A DNA stretch of 64,000 nucleotides from Maricaulis sp034659015 (GCA_034659015.1 JAYEGL010000013.1:160837-224836), one strand, 5' to 3'. Positions 19,157 to 29,036 are shown, numbered from the stretch's first letter. Translations and numbers: made by a program. Notes: a model not told the origin generated them from the letters alone.

Positions 19157-21423
19157 TCGGGATCCTGCACTGTGGCCGGCCCGCCGGCATGGCCCAGATA
19201 GATCGGCGACGACCAGGCCCGGTGCTCAACGCGCGCCACGCAATCCTCGGCCATATCCACCCGGTAGTCGCCCAGACAGGGATCGGCGGCGATACACTGG
19301 CCGTCCTCGTCGTATTCACAGCGCAGAGGGTCGCCATTGACCTGGCCGCTCGGCTCCTGGATCGCGCGGACGTAATACACCGCATCCCGGCCGCTCGCGG
19401 CGAAGTCGGGGTCGCTGAACTCGACCGTACAGCCGGCGCCCCGGTCGTCGCAGGGCAGAACCCGCCATTCATCCTCGATCAGCAGGTCGACGGATTCGTC
19501 CGGCGTGATCTGCGGCCGGATACGGACGATTTCGATGCGCGTGATCCGGTAGCGTTCGTCGCCCGGATTATAGCATTCCCCGCGGCACAGTTGCTGCAGC
19601 CGGTCGGCCGGCAGGCCGCGCACCGCATAGTCCGGACAGCCCGGATTCTGCTTCAGCGACCCCACGGCGCGCACCCGGAAGCGGGGCGTTTCGCCCAGAT
19701 CCGCTTCGCCGCCCATGGGCGCGATCACCGTGCCCGTCTCGTCCACCAGGTCGAACCAGAGTAATTGCCGCAAACCCGATGTGGCATAGACATTCCGGGT
19801 GTTCAGCGCATCCCATATGCCGTCGCGGGAGCGTTCCTCCGCGTGGGCCGCCACAAGTCCGCCGCCCGTAAAGAACGAGGACTGGCGTTCGATCTCGGTA
19901 TTGCGGAAGCTGATATTGCGGATCAGTTCCTCACGATCCAGCGCGGTCGAGTGGGCCGGAGCGCCGGGGTCCGGCGGCACGAAATGGCGAGCCACACGGG
20001 CGCTTACCGCACCGCCCGCATCGGTCATGTAATGACGCGCAAAGGGCTTGTATCCGATGCCAGGCCGGGCGGTATGGGTATCCGAGGAACCGATGAACCC
20101 CCACCGGAAGCGGATGGGTTCGGCCGGGTCGTCGAAATTGCCGATCGCGAGGCCATACTGGACCGACGTTGTCGGGTTGTGATTGAAAGCCGGCAGGAAA
20201 CAATCCCGGCACTGGCCGGCATCGAGCCAGTCCGCGATCGTCTCCCCCTCCACCGTCAGATGCGCTGCAAGGCCGACATGCACGGCATTCACCCGGGCCT
20301 GCTCGGCCCGCGCGTCGCACTCCTGCTCGCTTTCGCCGCTCGCCAGGCAGCGCTCTTCGATGATCTCGCCGGCCCGCCAGCAGGTGGGCAGATAGGTCTC
20401 GGTGGGTTCCGGGCAGACCGGCTGGTCCACATCGCCCAGCATGGGTCGCCAGGACCGGTATTCTTCCGCATTGCCGTGGCCGGAAAAGACCTCGATGAGG
20501 CTGAAGGCTTCGGGGCGCTGATCGGCCGCCAATTGCTTGTCCCAGCGCGTGCCGGGCGGCGTGTAAAGGCCCCAGCTCGTGCCGTGCGGAACAATCAGCG
20601 GATCCAGCCCCTGGCTCTCCAGCCGGGCGACCAGCTCGCCGGGCGTGGCCGCCAGTTCGTAGCAATCGGGCGGCAGATCGCCGGATGCCATGCTCTCGTC
20701 GCAGAGCGGCGTGTCCCGCACCTCCTGCACGAATCGTGTGAAGTCGTAGTAGTTCTGCCTGTTGGGAAGATCGAGCAGGGCAATCTGCGGCGGCAGCATG
20801 GCCTGCGCGTTGTCGCGCAGCACACGCACGGTCGTTCCGGTGGCCGCGATCGGCCGGGCGGAAATATCGGCGTCGTCCAGCGAGCGGAAGACCACATTCT
20901 TGTGCCCGTAGTGATCCTCCGGCAGCGGCGCGACCTGGGTCCACTCGAAACCGATAAAGGGTACGACATCCACGTTCCCCGCAGACCGGGCCTCGCACCG
21001 GCGAACGGTGTCGATGGATTGCTGCCAGCGCGCCGGAGTGAGGGCTTCGGCATGATCCGTCATCGCCCAGAAGTCGAGTGCCGAACAATAACGGGCAAAA
21101 TCGCAGGCGTCGGCGATCGGATTCGCCCCCTCGCCCCGCATGATCGGCAGAGCCCAGACGAAAGCGTCGGTCGAAAACGTCGAATGAACGTGCAGGTCGC
21201 CGAACAGGATCTCCGTCTCACCGGAGGCGCCGGCCGAGCGGATCGCTTCGGACTGTTGCGCCCGGCGGCCTTCGATGACGGCCCGGGGCACGGCATCGCC
21301 GGTAATCTCGCCCGGCCCGCGCGTGCGCCCGTGCCAGCCATTCATGATGCCGGCGAAATAGACCGCCAGCGCCGCAATGAGGGCCAGTCCGAGGCCCAGG
21401 CAGACAAGCAGAATGCGGGGCAT
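19153..21423 (-). CDS. DUF3604 family protein (PHP-like predicted hydrolase)
   Basis: The start is set at the ATG at 21423 (756 residues), preceded by GAGGAGG; the longer frame runs into the upstream GST gene. A hydrophobic N-terminus (ILLVCLGLGLALIAALAVYF) anchors or exports it. The metal-binding opening ILFGDLHVHSTFSTDA resembles PHP phosphoesterases, followed by AMTDHAEAL and FIGSSDTHTARPG. Many Cys residues suggest disulfides, consistent with a periplasmic site. The family has no established substrate. Genes for HupE and a PPIase follow in overlapping frames. Confidence 0.85.
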   Translation of the reverse strand: MPRILLVCLGLGLALIAALAVYFAGIMNGWHGRTRGPGEITGDAVPRAVIEGRRAQQSEAIRSAGASGETEILFGDLHVHSTFSTDAFVWALPIMRGEGANPIADACDFARYCSALDFWAMTDHAEALTPARWQQSIDTVRRCEARSAGNVDVVPFIGFEWTQVAPLPEDHYGHKNVVFRSLDDADISARPIAATGTTVRVLRDNAQAMLPPQIALLDLPNRQNYYDFTRFVQEVRDTPLCDESMASGDLPPDCYELAATPGELVARLESQGLDPLIVPHGTSWGLYTPPGTRWDKQLAADQRPEAFSLIEVFSGHGNAEEYRSWRPMLGDVDQPVCPEPTETYLPTCWRAGEIIEERCLASGESEQECDARAEQARVNAVHVGLAAHLTVEGETIADWLDAGQCRDCFLPAFNHNPTTSVQYGLAIGNFDDPAEPIRFRWGFIGSSDTHTARPGIGYKPFARHYMTDAGGAVSARVARHFVPPDPGAPAHSTALDREELIRNISFRNTEIERQSSFFTGGGLVAAHAEERSRDGIWDALNTRNVYATSGLRQLLWFDLVDETGTVIAPMGGEADLGETPRFRVRAVGSLKQNPGCPDYAVRGLPADRLQQLCRGECYNPGDERYRITRIEIVRIRPQITPDESVDLLIEDEWRVLPCDDRGAGCTVEFSDPDFAASGRDAVYYVRAIQEPSGQVNGDPLRCEYDEDGQCIAADPCLGDYRVDMAEDCVARVEHRAWSSPIYLGHAGGPATVQDPE

Positions 21424-21424
21424 A

Positions 21425-22144
21425 TCAGGCCTCCTCGCCGCTGTCTGAACCGGTATTGACCATGGTGCGGGCCTGTTTGGCGAAGGTGTCGGCCGCCCCG
21501 TCCCGGTCATCCGCATCCTTCAGCAATGCGCTCAGATCGTAGGGCACGACGATGCCTGCCTGGGCCGCCGGCCGTTCGGCGATCCGGTCGATCCAGCGAT
21601 TGAGATGCTTGAAGGCGGAGCGGTCGACCCCGGACCAGGAGGCCGTGCGGGCCCAGCACCAATTGGCGATGTCGGCGATGGAATAGTCTCCGGCCAGATA
21701 ATCGCGCCCGTCCAGACGCCGGTCGAGCACTCCGAGCAGGCGTGCAGTCTCGCCCTGATAACGCTGGATCGCGATGTCGATCTTCTCGGGCAGGTAGCGG
21801 AAGAACACGTTGGCCTGCCCCATCATCGGCCCGAGCCCGCCCATCTGGAACATCAGCCATTGCATGACCACAGAGCGCCCCTTGGCATCCTGCGGCATGA
21901 GCTGGCCGTATTTTTCCGCGAGATAGACCAGAATGGCGCCGCTCTCGAACACGGCGAAGTCATCCGCGTCCCGATCGACGATGACCGGGATCCGCCCGTT
22001 CGGATTGAGCGCGAGGAAGCTGTCCGCCTTCTGCTCGCCAGCCATGAGATCGACCGGCCTGACCTCATAGTCCACGCCCAGTTCCTCAAGCATGACGGAG
22101 GCCTTCCAACCATTTGGCGTTGGTGCCGTGTAGAGATCAATCAT
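21425..22144 (-). CDS. Glutathione S-transferase (YghU/Nu-like)
   Basis: The 239-residue form begins MIDLYTAPTPNGWKASVMLE at 22144; an upstream extension would run over the promoter palindrome. The thioredoxin-like N-domain has NPNGRIPVIVD and FESGAILVYLAEKYG; the all-helical C-domain has DYLAGDYSIADIANW. Such enzymes conjugate or reduce with glutathione in the cytoplasm. It is the first gene of the leftward operon with DUF3604, PPIase and HupE. Confidence 0.9.
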   Translation of the reverse strand: MIDLYTAPTPNGWKASVMLEELGVDYEVRPVDLMAGEQKADSFLALNPNGRIPVIVDRDADDFAVFESGAILVYLAEKYGQLMPQDAKGRSVVMQWLMFQMGGLGPMMGQANVFFRYLPEKIDIAIQRYQGETARLLGVLDRRLDGRDYLAGDYSIADIANWCWARTASWSGVDRSAFKHLNRWIDRIAERPAAQAGIVVPYDLSALLKDADDRDGAADTFAKQARTMVNTGSDSGEEA

Positions 22145-22203
22145 GGGAATTACCCTTTTGCCCGGCTCGATCCTGAGCCCCCGGATTGACGTGACGCTAT
22201 ATT

Positions 22204-22222
22204 TTGGCACTTATAGTGTCAA
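22204..22222. promoter_or_regulatory. Candidate TetR operator, divergent GST/TetR promoter
   Basis: TTGGCACT (22204-22211), TAT, AGTGTCAA (22215-22222) is an inverted repeat with one mismatch between arms. It stands between two divergent genes, one encoding a TetR regulator. Its size and AT-rich flanks fit a TetR autoregulatory site. Confidence 0.55.
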
Positions 22223-22261
22223 TATATTCGGAAACGGGCCCAGAGGCAGGAGACGCAATCC

Positions 22262-22867
22262 ATGACGGACGGGCGCATGGCCAGACGAAGCGCAAGCCGC
22301 GACAAGATTGCCACCGCGTTCAAGGAACTCGTGCGCGAGGGAGACGACTCCCCGAGCGCCAAGGCCGTCGCCGACCGCGCCGGTGTGGGATTGCGCACCG
22401 TTTTCCGGTGCTTCGAAGACCTGGAAACGCTCTACCGGGAAGTCTCCATCGCCCTGCAGGCGGAATTCCTGCCGCGCGCCCGGATCGAATATGCCAGTTC
22501 GGACCGGGCTGAACGGCTGCACCGGATGCTGGTCAACCGCACCGCCGTCTTTGCGGATATGGAACCGTTCCAACTGGCCGCGGCGGCGCATCGCCATCGT
22601 TACGAGGCCCTCAAGGAAGATCATCGCGCCCTGCTCGCCGTCGAGCGTGACCGGCTGCGCAGCGCCGTCAATCCGGACGGTTTGATGCCCGAAGCCCACT
22701 TCGAGGCCCTGTGCGCGGCGACCAGTTTCGACTATTGGCGCCGGCTCCGGTTCGACCAGGGGCTCGGCAGGGATGCCGCGGCCGAGGCGATGACCGTCGC
22801 CGCATCCGCCATTCTCGGGCACAGCGAAACCGCGGCTATCCCCGTTTCATCGAAGGACGAATTGTGA
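22262..22867 (+). CDS. TetR-family transcriptional regulator
   Basis: The 201-residue protein has an N-terminal helix-turn-helix, IATAFKELVREGDD then AVADRAGVGLRTVFRCFEDL, with the typical aromatic anchor after the recognition helix. The rest is the helical ligand-binding domain. It is transcribed away from the GST-DUF3604 operon and overlaps the next gene by four bases. It probably controls both units through the palindrome at 22204. The ligand is unknown, perhaps an electrophile given the GST partners. Confidence 0.9.
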   Translation: MTDGRMARRSASRDKIATAFKELVREGDDSPSAKAVADRAGVGLRTVFRCFEDLETLYREVSIALQAEFLPRARIEYASSDRAERLHRMLVNRTAVFADMEPFQLAAAAHRHRYEALKEDHRALLAVERDRLRSAVNPDGLMPEAHFEALCAATSFDYWRRLRFDQGLGRDAAAEAMTVAASAILGHSETAAIPVSSKDEL

Positions 22868-24012
22868 CCGATACCTATCTGCTCTATGGCGTTCCGGCGT
22901 CCTACTTCACCGCCAAGGTGCGCGCCTACCTGCGCAAGCAACGGCTGGACTTCGAAGAACGCTCCAGCGCCCATCCCGAGTTCGGCGCCAGGATCTACCC
23001 CGCCACGCAACGCGTCTTCCTGCCTGTGCTGGAATGGCCGGGCGGAGATATTGTCCAGGATTCCGACGACATTATCGAACGCCTCGAAGCCGAAGGGGCC
23101 GGACGCCTGAGCTGTCACCCGCCCGGCCCCGTCCAGAATGCTCTTTCGCACCTGTTCAACCTGTTCGGTAGCGAGGGACTGGTGCGCCTCGCCATGCATT
23201 TCCGCTGGTCGTACCTGGATCAGCAGGACGCTTTCATCGCGGCCGGGTTCGTTCACGGGACGGCCCCGGAGAGCCCGCCCGACGAGGCCGAGGCGATAGC
23301 CCGTCCGATGATGAACAAGCTGGCGAGCTATCTCGAACCGCTCGGCGTGTCGGCCGCCTCCATCCCCGCCATCGAGCAGGCCTATGACGATCTGCTCGCC
23401 GCGCTGCAAGCCCACTTCACCCGGCATCCATGCCTTTTCGGAGCCTGGCCGAGTCTCGGGGATTACGCGCTGTTCGGCGCGCTCTCGCCGCATCTCGGCC
23501 GCGACCCGGTGCCGTCGAACCGGATGAAGCTGAGAGCGGAAGCCGTGTACCGCTGGACCGAGCGCATGGCCGCGCCCAATCTGGATATTCCGGAATATCC
23601 CAGCTATCCGCATACATCCTTCCTGCCGGACGATCACATTCCGGACACGCTGCTCGATATCGGCCGCGTGGCGGCCGGAGAAATGCTGCCCCAATTCACC
23701 GATCAGGTCCGCGCCTTCAACGCCTGGGCGGCCCAGCAGACGCGCGTGACCGGCCAGCCTGTTCTGGCGAAGCCCGGTCAGCGCTCGGCCACACGGATCG
23801 AAACCCGCTATCGCGGTACGGCCTATGCGACCGGTGTTCCGGTCTATCGCATCTATCTGATCCAGAAATTCCAGACCGCCGCGGATGCCTTGTCGGCCGC
23901 GGACATGACAAGGCTCGAAACGTGGCTCGACCAGGCCGGTCTGAGCGCGCTCCTGCACGTTCGCCCCAACTATCCCGTCCGCCGCGAGGGCCATGTGGAG
24001 GTCTGGGCCTGA
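22864..24012 (+). CDS. Glutathione S-transferase-like protein
   Basis: The start is the GTG at 22864, overlapping the TetR stop (GTGA), giving 382 residues. The N-terminal thioredoxin-like domain includes YLLYGVPASYFTAKVRAYLR and IVQDSDDIIERLE. A long helical part includes HPCLFGAWPSLGDYALFGAL, the usual GST C-domain motif. It is longer than typical GSTs by about 150 residues; the extra C-terminal part is unrecognised. It is co-transcribed with TetR and the DsbA-like gene. Confidence 0.82.
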   Translation: MTDTYLLYGVPASYFTAKVRAYLRKQRLDFEERSSAHPEFGARIYPATQRVFLPVLEWPGGDIVQDSDDIIERLEAEGAGRLSCHPPGPVQNALSHLFNLFGSEGLVRLAMHFRWSYLDQQDAFIAAGFVHGTAPESPPDEAEAIARPMMNKLASYLEPLGVSAASIPAIEQAYDDLLAALQAHFTRHPCLFGAWPSLGDYALFGALSPHLGRDPVPSNRMKLRAEAVYRWTERMAAPNLDIPEYPSYPHTSFLPDDHIPDTLLDIGRVAAGEMLPQFTDQVRAFNAWAAQQTRVTGQPVLAKPGQRSATRIETRYRGTAYATGVPVYRIYLIQKFQTAADALSAADMTRLETWLDQAGLSALLHVRPNYPVRREGHVEVWA

Positions 24013-24029
24013 AGGCCCGGATAAGACCG

Positions 24030-25124
24030 ATGAGCCTTCGCACGATAGGCAGCCAGATTCTCACCAGCCCCGGCCTGCGCCAGTTCAACCGGGCGGCGCG
24101 CGCGGGATTGCGCCGCCTGGCCGGCCGTCCCCGGACACTGCATGCCTTCCTGGAGACCGGCGAACCCTATTCCGAAGCGCTCGCTCATGCCCTGCCGCCC
24201 CTTTGCGATCGCTACGGGCTGGAGCTGCATATTCATCCGGTCGGACCGCCGAGTGCCGCTGCGGCACCGGAACCGGAGAAGCTGCGGGCCTTCGCCGAAC
24301 GGGACGCACAGGCGCTTTGCCGGGAATACGGATTGCCGACCGGGATCCCGGGCGCGCTGCCCGCAGGGGCCGACACGCAACCCGGCGAGCGTTTGCGGGC
24401 CAGGCTCGGCCACTATGCCAGCGGAGCCGTCTGGTTCGAGGGCGAGTGGTATACCGGTCTGGATCGGCTGCACTATCTGGAAACGCGGCTGGGCGCCACC
24501 GCGGACACGCTGCTCTATCCGCCGCCGGCGGAACCGGAACGGGCCGAGGGCGGGCAGGTCGACATGTATTTCTCCCTGCGCAGCCCCTACAGCTATCTCG
24601 CCCTGATGCGGATCGAAGCGCTGGCCCGCCGGTGGCAGGCGGATGTCCGCTTGCGGCCCGTCCTGCCCATGGTGATGCGCGCCCTCCCGGTGCCGCCGGC
24701 GAAACGGCTTTACATCGTTCGCGATTGCAAGCGCGAAGCGGAACGCCTGGGCCTGCCCTTCGGACGGATCGAGGATCCGGTCGGGCCCGGCGTCGAGCGC
24801 GGACTGGCCTGTTTCTATCACGCCGAACGACGCGATGGCGGGCTGGAATTCCTGCGAAGTTTCGCGCGCGGCGTCTGGGCAGAGGGCATCGACGCCGCGA
24901 GCGAGGCGGGTCTTCACCGCATCGCGGCCCGCGCCGGCATGAGCGGGAACGAGGTGCGCCAGGCCCTGGCCGACGAGACCTGGCGCGAAACGGTCGAGCA
25001 CAACCGCGCCGCCCTGTTCGGGGCGGGGCTGTGGGGCGTACCCAGCTTCGTCGTCGGCGAGCGGGCGACCTTCGGCCAGGACCGGCTATGGCAGGTGGGC
25101 CGATGGCTGCAGAAGACCGGCTGA
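24030..25124 (+). CDS. DsbA-family / 2-hydroxychromene-2-carboxylate isomerase-like protein
   Basis: The 364-residue protein starts at the ATG at 24030, 17 bases after the GST stop. Its C-terminal 200 residues form the kappa-GST/HCCA-isomerase thioredoxin fold: VDMYFSLRSPYSYLALMRIE at the N-edge and LFGAGLWGVPSFVVGERATFGQDRLW at the end. The N-terminal 170 residues look like a second, degenerate thioredoxin-like domain. It likely uses glutathione as cofactor, as its neighbours do. The reaction is unknown. Confidence 0.8.
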   Translation: MSLRTIGSQILTSPGLRQFNRAARAGLRRLAGRPRTLHAFLETGEPYSEALAHALPPLCDRYGLELHIHPVGPPSAAAAPEPEKLRAFAERDAQALCREYGLPTGIPGALPAGADTQPGERLRARLGHYASGAVWFEGEWYTGLDRLHYLETRLGATADTLLYPPPAEPERAEGGQVDMYFSLRSPYSYLALMRIEALARRWQADVRLRPVLPMVMRALPVPPAKRLYIVRDCKREAERLGLPFGRIEDPVGPGVERGLACFYHAERRDGGLEFLRSFARGVWAEGIDAASEAGLHRIAARAGMSGNEVRQALADETWRETVEHNRAALFGAGLWGVPSFVVGERATFGQDRLWQVGRWLQKTG

Positions 25125-25215
25125 TGCGGCCGACAGACTGGCGCGGACACATTCCGGAATCGGTGTGGTCCCGCTTTCTTGAAGCGAGAGACGGCCAGCG
25201 GCCGCTGTTCCGGCT

Positions 25216-25653
25216 TCAGGCTTCAGGCTTGATATCGACCAGGGTGAGCCCGAAATGCAGGTCTTCGCCCGCAAGAGGATGGTTGCCGTCGGCCGTGACC
25301 GTGTCGTCGCTGACCTCGGTGATCGTGAGGTTCACCGTCGAGCCGTCCTGCTGTTGCGCGGAAAGCGTCATGCCGGGTTGAGGGGTATTGTCGCTCGGCA
25401 GCTGCGTGCGCGGAATCTCGACGATCATGTCTTCGTGACGCGGTCCGAAGGCGTCGTCGGCGCTCACCACAACCGACGTTTCATTGCCGGCTTCCAGCCC
25501 GTCCAGGGCGGCTTCCACATCCGGGAATATCTCGCCGCCGCCGATCGTCAGAGAGACGGGGTCGTTGTCTTCGGTCTGTCCGACGACCCGGCCATCGGCC
25601 GTGCGAACAATGTAGTTTACCAGGACGGTGTCGCCCTTTTTTGCGGTCTGCAT
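25216..25653 (-). CDS. FKBP-type peptidyl-prolyl isomerase, SlyD-like
   Basis: The 145-residue protein begins KKGDTVLVNYIVRTADG and has GGGEIFPDVEAALDGLEAGN, the FKBP fold with an inserted flap. It ends DGNHPLAGEDLHFGLTLVDI, the classic SlyD closing strand. The His-rich metal tail of enterobacterial SlyD is missing. It is cytoplasmic, a folding helper. It is a single gene, convergent with the DsbA-like gene, and lies downstream of the carboxylase stop. Confidence 0.92.
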   Translation of the reverse strand: MQTAKKGDTVLVNYIVRTADGRVVGQTEDNDPVSLTIGGGEIFPDVEAALDGLEAGNETSVVVSADDAFGPRHEDMIVEIPRTQLPSDNTPQPGMTLSAQQQDGSTVNLTITEVSDDTVTADGNHPLAGEDLHFGLTLVDIKPEA

Positions 25654-25781
25654 GATGAAATCCTGTCGAGGGTGAAAGGGTCAGGTGCGCCGGCGAACCG
25701 CGCCACAGGCAACGTCACGTGCACCTGCGATCCGCATCCGTCGCAAGCTGCGCCCCGTCTGTCAAATCGAGCCGGTGATAT

Positions 25782-28700
25782 TCAGCCCGGCCGCCCGCGT
25801 TCCGGTGCACGCGCCGCCACCGTTTCCAGCCCCCGCAGGATCCAGTCCCGCGTCTCGGCCGGGTCGATCACGTCGTCGATCTCCATGAATTCGGCCACGG
25901 TGAGGGCCTTGCCCTCATCATAGAGGCTCTGCAGCTTGGCATCGAAATAGGCGGCCCGCTCGTCCTCGTCCTCGATCGCTTCCAGTTCCCGGCGGAATCC
26001 CAAACGGACGGCGCCCTCCAGACCCATCGCACCGAATTCTCCCGTCGGCCAGGCGACGGAGAAGAAGGGCGAATGGAAGCAGCCCCCCACCATGGCCTGG
26101 GCGCCCAGGCCGTACGCCTTGCGCACCACGACGCTGAACAGCGGGACGGAGAGCTGGGCGCCGGCAATGAAGAGCCGGCACGCCTTGCGGACCTGGCCCT
26201 GGGCCTCGATCTCCGGCCCCACCATGAAGCCGGGCGTATCGCACAGTGACAGGACCGGCAGGCCGTGCGCGTCGCACAGGTGCAGGAAGTCGGTCATCTT
26301 GGATGCCGCGTCGGCGTCGATCGCGCCCGAAATGAACTGGGGATCATTGGCGATCAGCCCCATCGGCCGGCCGCCGATCCGCACCAGCGCCGTCACCGCC
26401 GCCCGTCCGTAGTCCGGCTTGAGCTCGAGCACGCTGTCCACATCGGCCAATTGTTCGATGACCTCGCGGATATCGTAGACCCGCATGCGGTTTTCCGGGA
26501 TCAGCGCGCGCAGGCGCCGGGGGTCGTGGGCTTCGAACTCGTCGACCGGTCCCTGGAAGTAGGACAGGTAGCGCCTGGCCGTCGCGACAGCCTCGGCCTC
26601 GTCGGCCACGACGATGTCGATCACGCCGTTCCGCCGCTGCATGTCCACCGGACCGACCTCGCCGGGCCTGTAGACGCCCAGCCCGCCGCCTTCGATCATG
26701 GCGGGACCGCCCATGCCTATGCTCGCATTCTCGGTCGCGATGATGACATCGGCGCAGCCCAGCAGGGCCGCATTTCCGGCGAAACAATAGCCCGAAACGA
26801 TACCGACCAGCGGCACCTGGCCGGACAGTTCGGCAAAGCGGGCAAAGGTCGGTATGTCCAGGCCCAGGCGGGTATCGGTTTCCCCGGGCCGGCCGCCACC
26901 GCCTTCCGCAAACACCACCAGGGGCACGCCGGCGCGCGCCACCAGGTCGATCATCCGGTCCTTCTTCTTGTGATTGTAGGCACCTTGCGTACCGGCAAAG
27001 ACCGTGAAGTCGTAGGCAAAGACCGCACAGCGCGATGCTTCCTCACCGAACCGGGCGCCGTTGATCGAGCCGAACCCGGCGATCATGCCGTCGGCGGGGC
27101 TTTTTTCACGCAGCTCCTCGGGGGTCCGGCGGCTGCGCTGGGCCGCCAGGTTGAAGGCACCGTATTCCATGAAACTGCCCGGGTCGCACAGGTCCTCGAC
27201 ATTCTCGCGGGCCGTGCGCTGGTTGCGGCTGCGCCGCCGCTCGACGGCATCCGGACGGCTGGCGTCCGTCAGCTCCGTCCGGCGCGAAAAGACTTCGTCC
27301 AGATCGGGGCGGATGTGATCGGGGTCGTAGGCCTGCGCTTCGGCAGCGGCGGTCTCGAGCCCCTCCACCGGGCGGACCGTCGCCAGGCACTGGCCCTCCA
27401 TGACCGGGTCGCCCGGCCCGACACGCCAGCCGGAAAAAACGGCATCCGCCGGGGCTGCAACCTCGTGCTCCATCTTCATCGCCTCGATGATCAGCACGGA
27501 CTGGCCGGCCCTGACCGTATCGTCGGCTGCGACCTCCAGGGACACCACGACGCCCGAGGTCGGCGCCCTGACGGCCTGCTCGCCCTCGGGAACGGGCGCT
27601 TCGGTCGGGACGGTGTCGACACCGGCTTCGTCATGCGCCTGTCCGGCGGTATCCAGGCGGGCGGCCTCGGCGACCAGTTCGCCCATGATGCGATCGGCAA
27701 ATTCGGTGTCGGCGGTGCCGTCGCGCACCTCCGACCGCCCAAGCAGGGCCTCCAGCAGGCTCCGGTTGGTCCGGCAACCCTCGATCCGGAATTCGTGCAG
27801 CGCCGAGCGCGCGCGGGCCAGGACGCCCGCAAACCCGCCGGTCTCGCTGTGCACGATCAGCTTGGCCAGGAGGGTGTCAAAGGCGGGGTTGGGCCGGTAG
27901 CCGGTATGACCGGCCGTATCGATCCGCAGCCCCGGACCGGTCGGCGGTTCGAAGCAGGTAACCGGTTCCCCGGCCGGACGCACAGCCCCGTCGGCCGAAA
28001 CGATTTCGGCATTGATGCGGGCCTGCAGGGCCATGCCGCGGAGCGGCAGATCACGACCGCCCAGGCCCAGCTCCGCAAGCGTCGCCCCCTGCGCCAGGCG
28101 CAACTGGATCTGCACAAGATCCAGCCCGGTGATCGCTTCGGTGACGGTATGCTCGACCTGCAGGCGCGGATTGGCCTCGATGAACACGAAGCGCCCGTCC
28201 GGCCGCATCAGGAACTCGAACGTCGCCAGCCCGCAAACGCCCGATGCCCGGGCCAGACGAAGCGCTGCGTCCGTCAGGGCCGCCCGCTGTTCCGGGTCGA
28301 TCGTCGGACTGGGCGCGATCTCGACCAGTTTCTGCCGGCTGCGCTGAAGCGTGCACTCGCGCTCATAGGCGTGCATGCAGGCGCCCGTGCGGTCGGCAAG
28401 GACCTGGATCTCGATGTGCCGCGCCTGTTCGATCAGCTCCTCGACATAGAGGTCGGGATTGCCGAAGGAGGCCTGCGCTTCGGCCTGACAGGTCTTCAAC
28501 GCGGTCTCCAGATCGCCGGCATCGCGCACCGGGCGGGTCCCGCGGCCGCCGCCGCCTGCAATCGCCTTGAGCATGACTGCGCCGTCCGGCCCCAGGGATT
28601 CCAGGAAGGCGCGTGCCTCCTCCACACCGACAGGCCCACCAAGCCCCGCGGGCACCGGCACATCGTGCTCGCCAGCCAGATCGCGGGCGCGCGCCTTGTC

Positions 28701-29036
28701 GCCGAGCAGGGCGAGGGCCTCGGGCGGCGGCCCCACGAAAGTCAGGCCGGCCTGGGCGCAGGCCCGGGAAAACGCGGTGCTTTCACTGAGAAACCCGTAG
28801 CCGGGATGCACCAGATCGCATCGGGTCTCGCGTGCCGCAGAGACAAGCGCCTCCACGTCCAGATAGGCTGCCGCACCCCGTCCCGGCAGGGCGTGGCGTT
28901 CGTCGCCGAAATCGAGATGGCGGGCCCGGCCGTCGTCGACGGAATGGACCATGACGACGTGCAGACCCAGCTCCCGCGCAGCGCGCGCGATGCGGATGGC
29001 GATTTCACCGCGATTGGCGACGAGCAGACCGGTCAT
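25782..29036 (-). CDS. Fused biotin-dependent acyl-CoA carboxylase (BC-BCCP-CT)
   Basis: The 1084-residue single chain carries all carboxylase parts. Biotin carboxylase covers about residues 1-450 (LLVANRGEIAIRIARAARE, HPGYGFLSE, GGGGRGTR, FIEANPRLQVEHTVTE). The biotin carrier has EAMKMEHE, with the biotinyl Lys near residue 520. The carboxyltransferase domains cover about 580-1084 (SINGARFGEEASRCAVFAYD, GRPMGLIANDPQFISGAID, GGCFHSPFF). Separate subunits are the usual form, so the fusion is notable. It carboxylates an acyl-CoA; chain length cannot be told. It ends the leftward MFS-SDR-carboxylase operon and fits a fatty- or branched-acyl degradation branch. Confidence 0.9.
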   Translation of the reverse strand: MTGLLVANRGEIAIRIARAARELGLHVVMVHSVDDGRARHLDFGDERHALPGRGAAAYLDVEALVSAARETRCDLVHPGYGFLSESTAFSRACAQAGLTFVGPPPEALALLGDKARARDLAGEHDVPVPAGLGGPVGVEEARAFLESLGPDGAVMLKAIAGGGGRGTRPVRDAGDLETALKTCQAEAQASFGNPDLYVEELIEQARHIEIQVLADRTGACMHAYERECTLQRSRQKLVEIAPSPTIDPEQRAALTDAALRLARASGVCGLATFEFLMRPDGRFVFIEANPRLQVEHTVTEAITGLDLVQIQLRLAQGATLAELGLGGRDLPLRGMALQARINAEIVSADGAVRPAGEPVTCFEPPTGPGLRIDTAGHTGYRPNPAFDTLLAKLIVHSETGGFAGVLARARSALHEFRIEGCRTNRSLLEALLGRSEVRDGTADTEFADRIMGELVAEAARLDTAGQAHDEAGVDTVPTEAPVPEGEQAVRAPTSGVVVSLEVAADDTVRAGQSVLIIEAMKMEHEVAAPADAVFSGWRVGPGDPVMEGQCLATVRPVEGLETAAAEAQAYDPDHIRPDLDEVFSRRTELTDASRPDAVERRRSRNQRTARENVEDLCDPGSFMEYGAFNLAAQRSRRTPEELREKSPADGMIAGFGSINGARFGEEASRCAVFAYDFTVFAGTQGAYNHKKKDRMIDLVARAGVPLVVFAEGGGGRPGETDTRLGLDIPTFARFAELSGQVPLVGIVSGYCFAGNAALLGCADVIIATENASIGMGGPAMIEGGGLGVYRPGEVGPVDMQRRNGVIDIVVADEAEAVATARRYLSYFQGPVDEFEAHDPRRLRALIPENRMRVYDIREVIEQLADVDSVLELKPDYGRAAVTALVRIGGRPMGLIANDPQFISGAIDADAASKMTDFLHLCDAHGLPVLSLCDTPGFMVGPEIEAQGQVRKACRLFIAGAQLSVPLFSVVVRKAYGLGAQAMVGGCFHSPFFSVAWPTGEFGAMGLEGAVRLGFRRELEAIEDEDERAAYFDAKLQSLYDEGKALTVAEFMEIDDVIDPAETRDWILRGLETVAARAPERGRPG

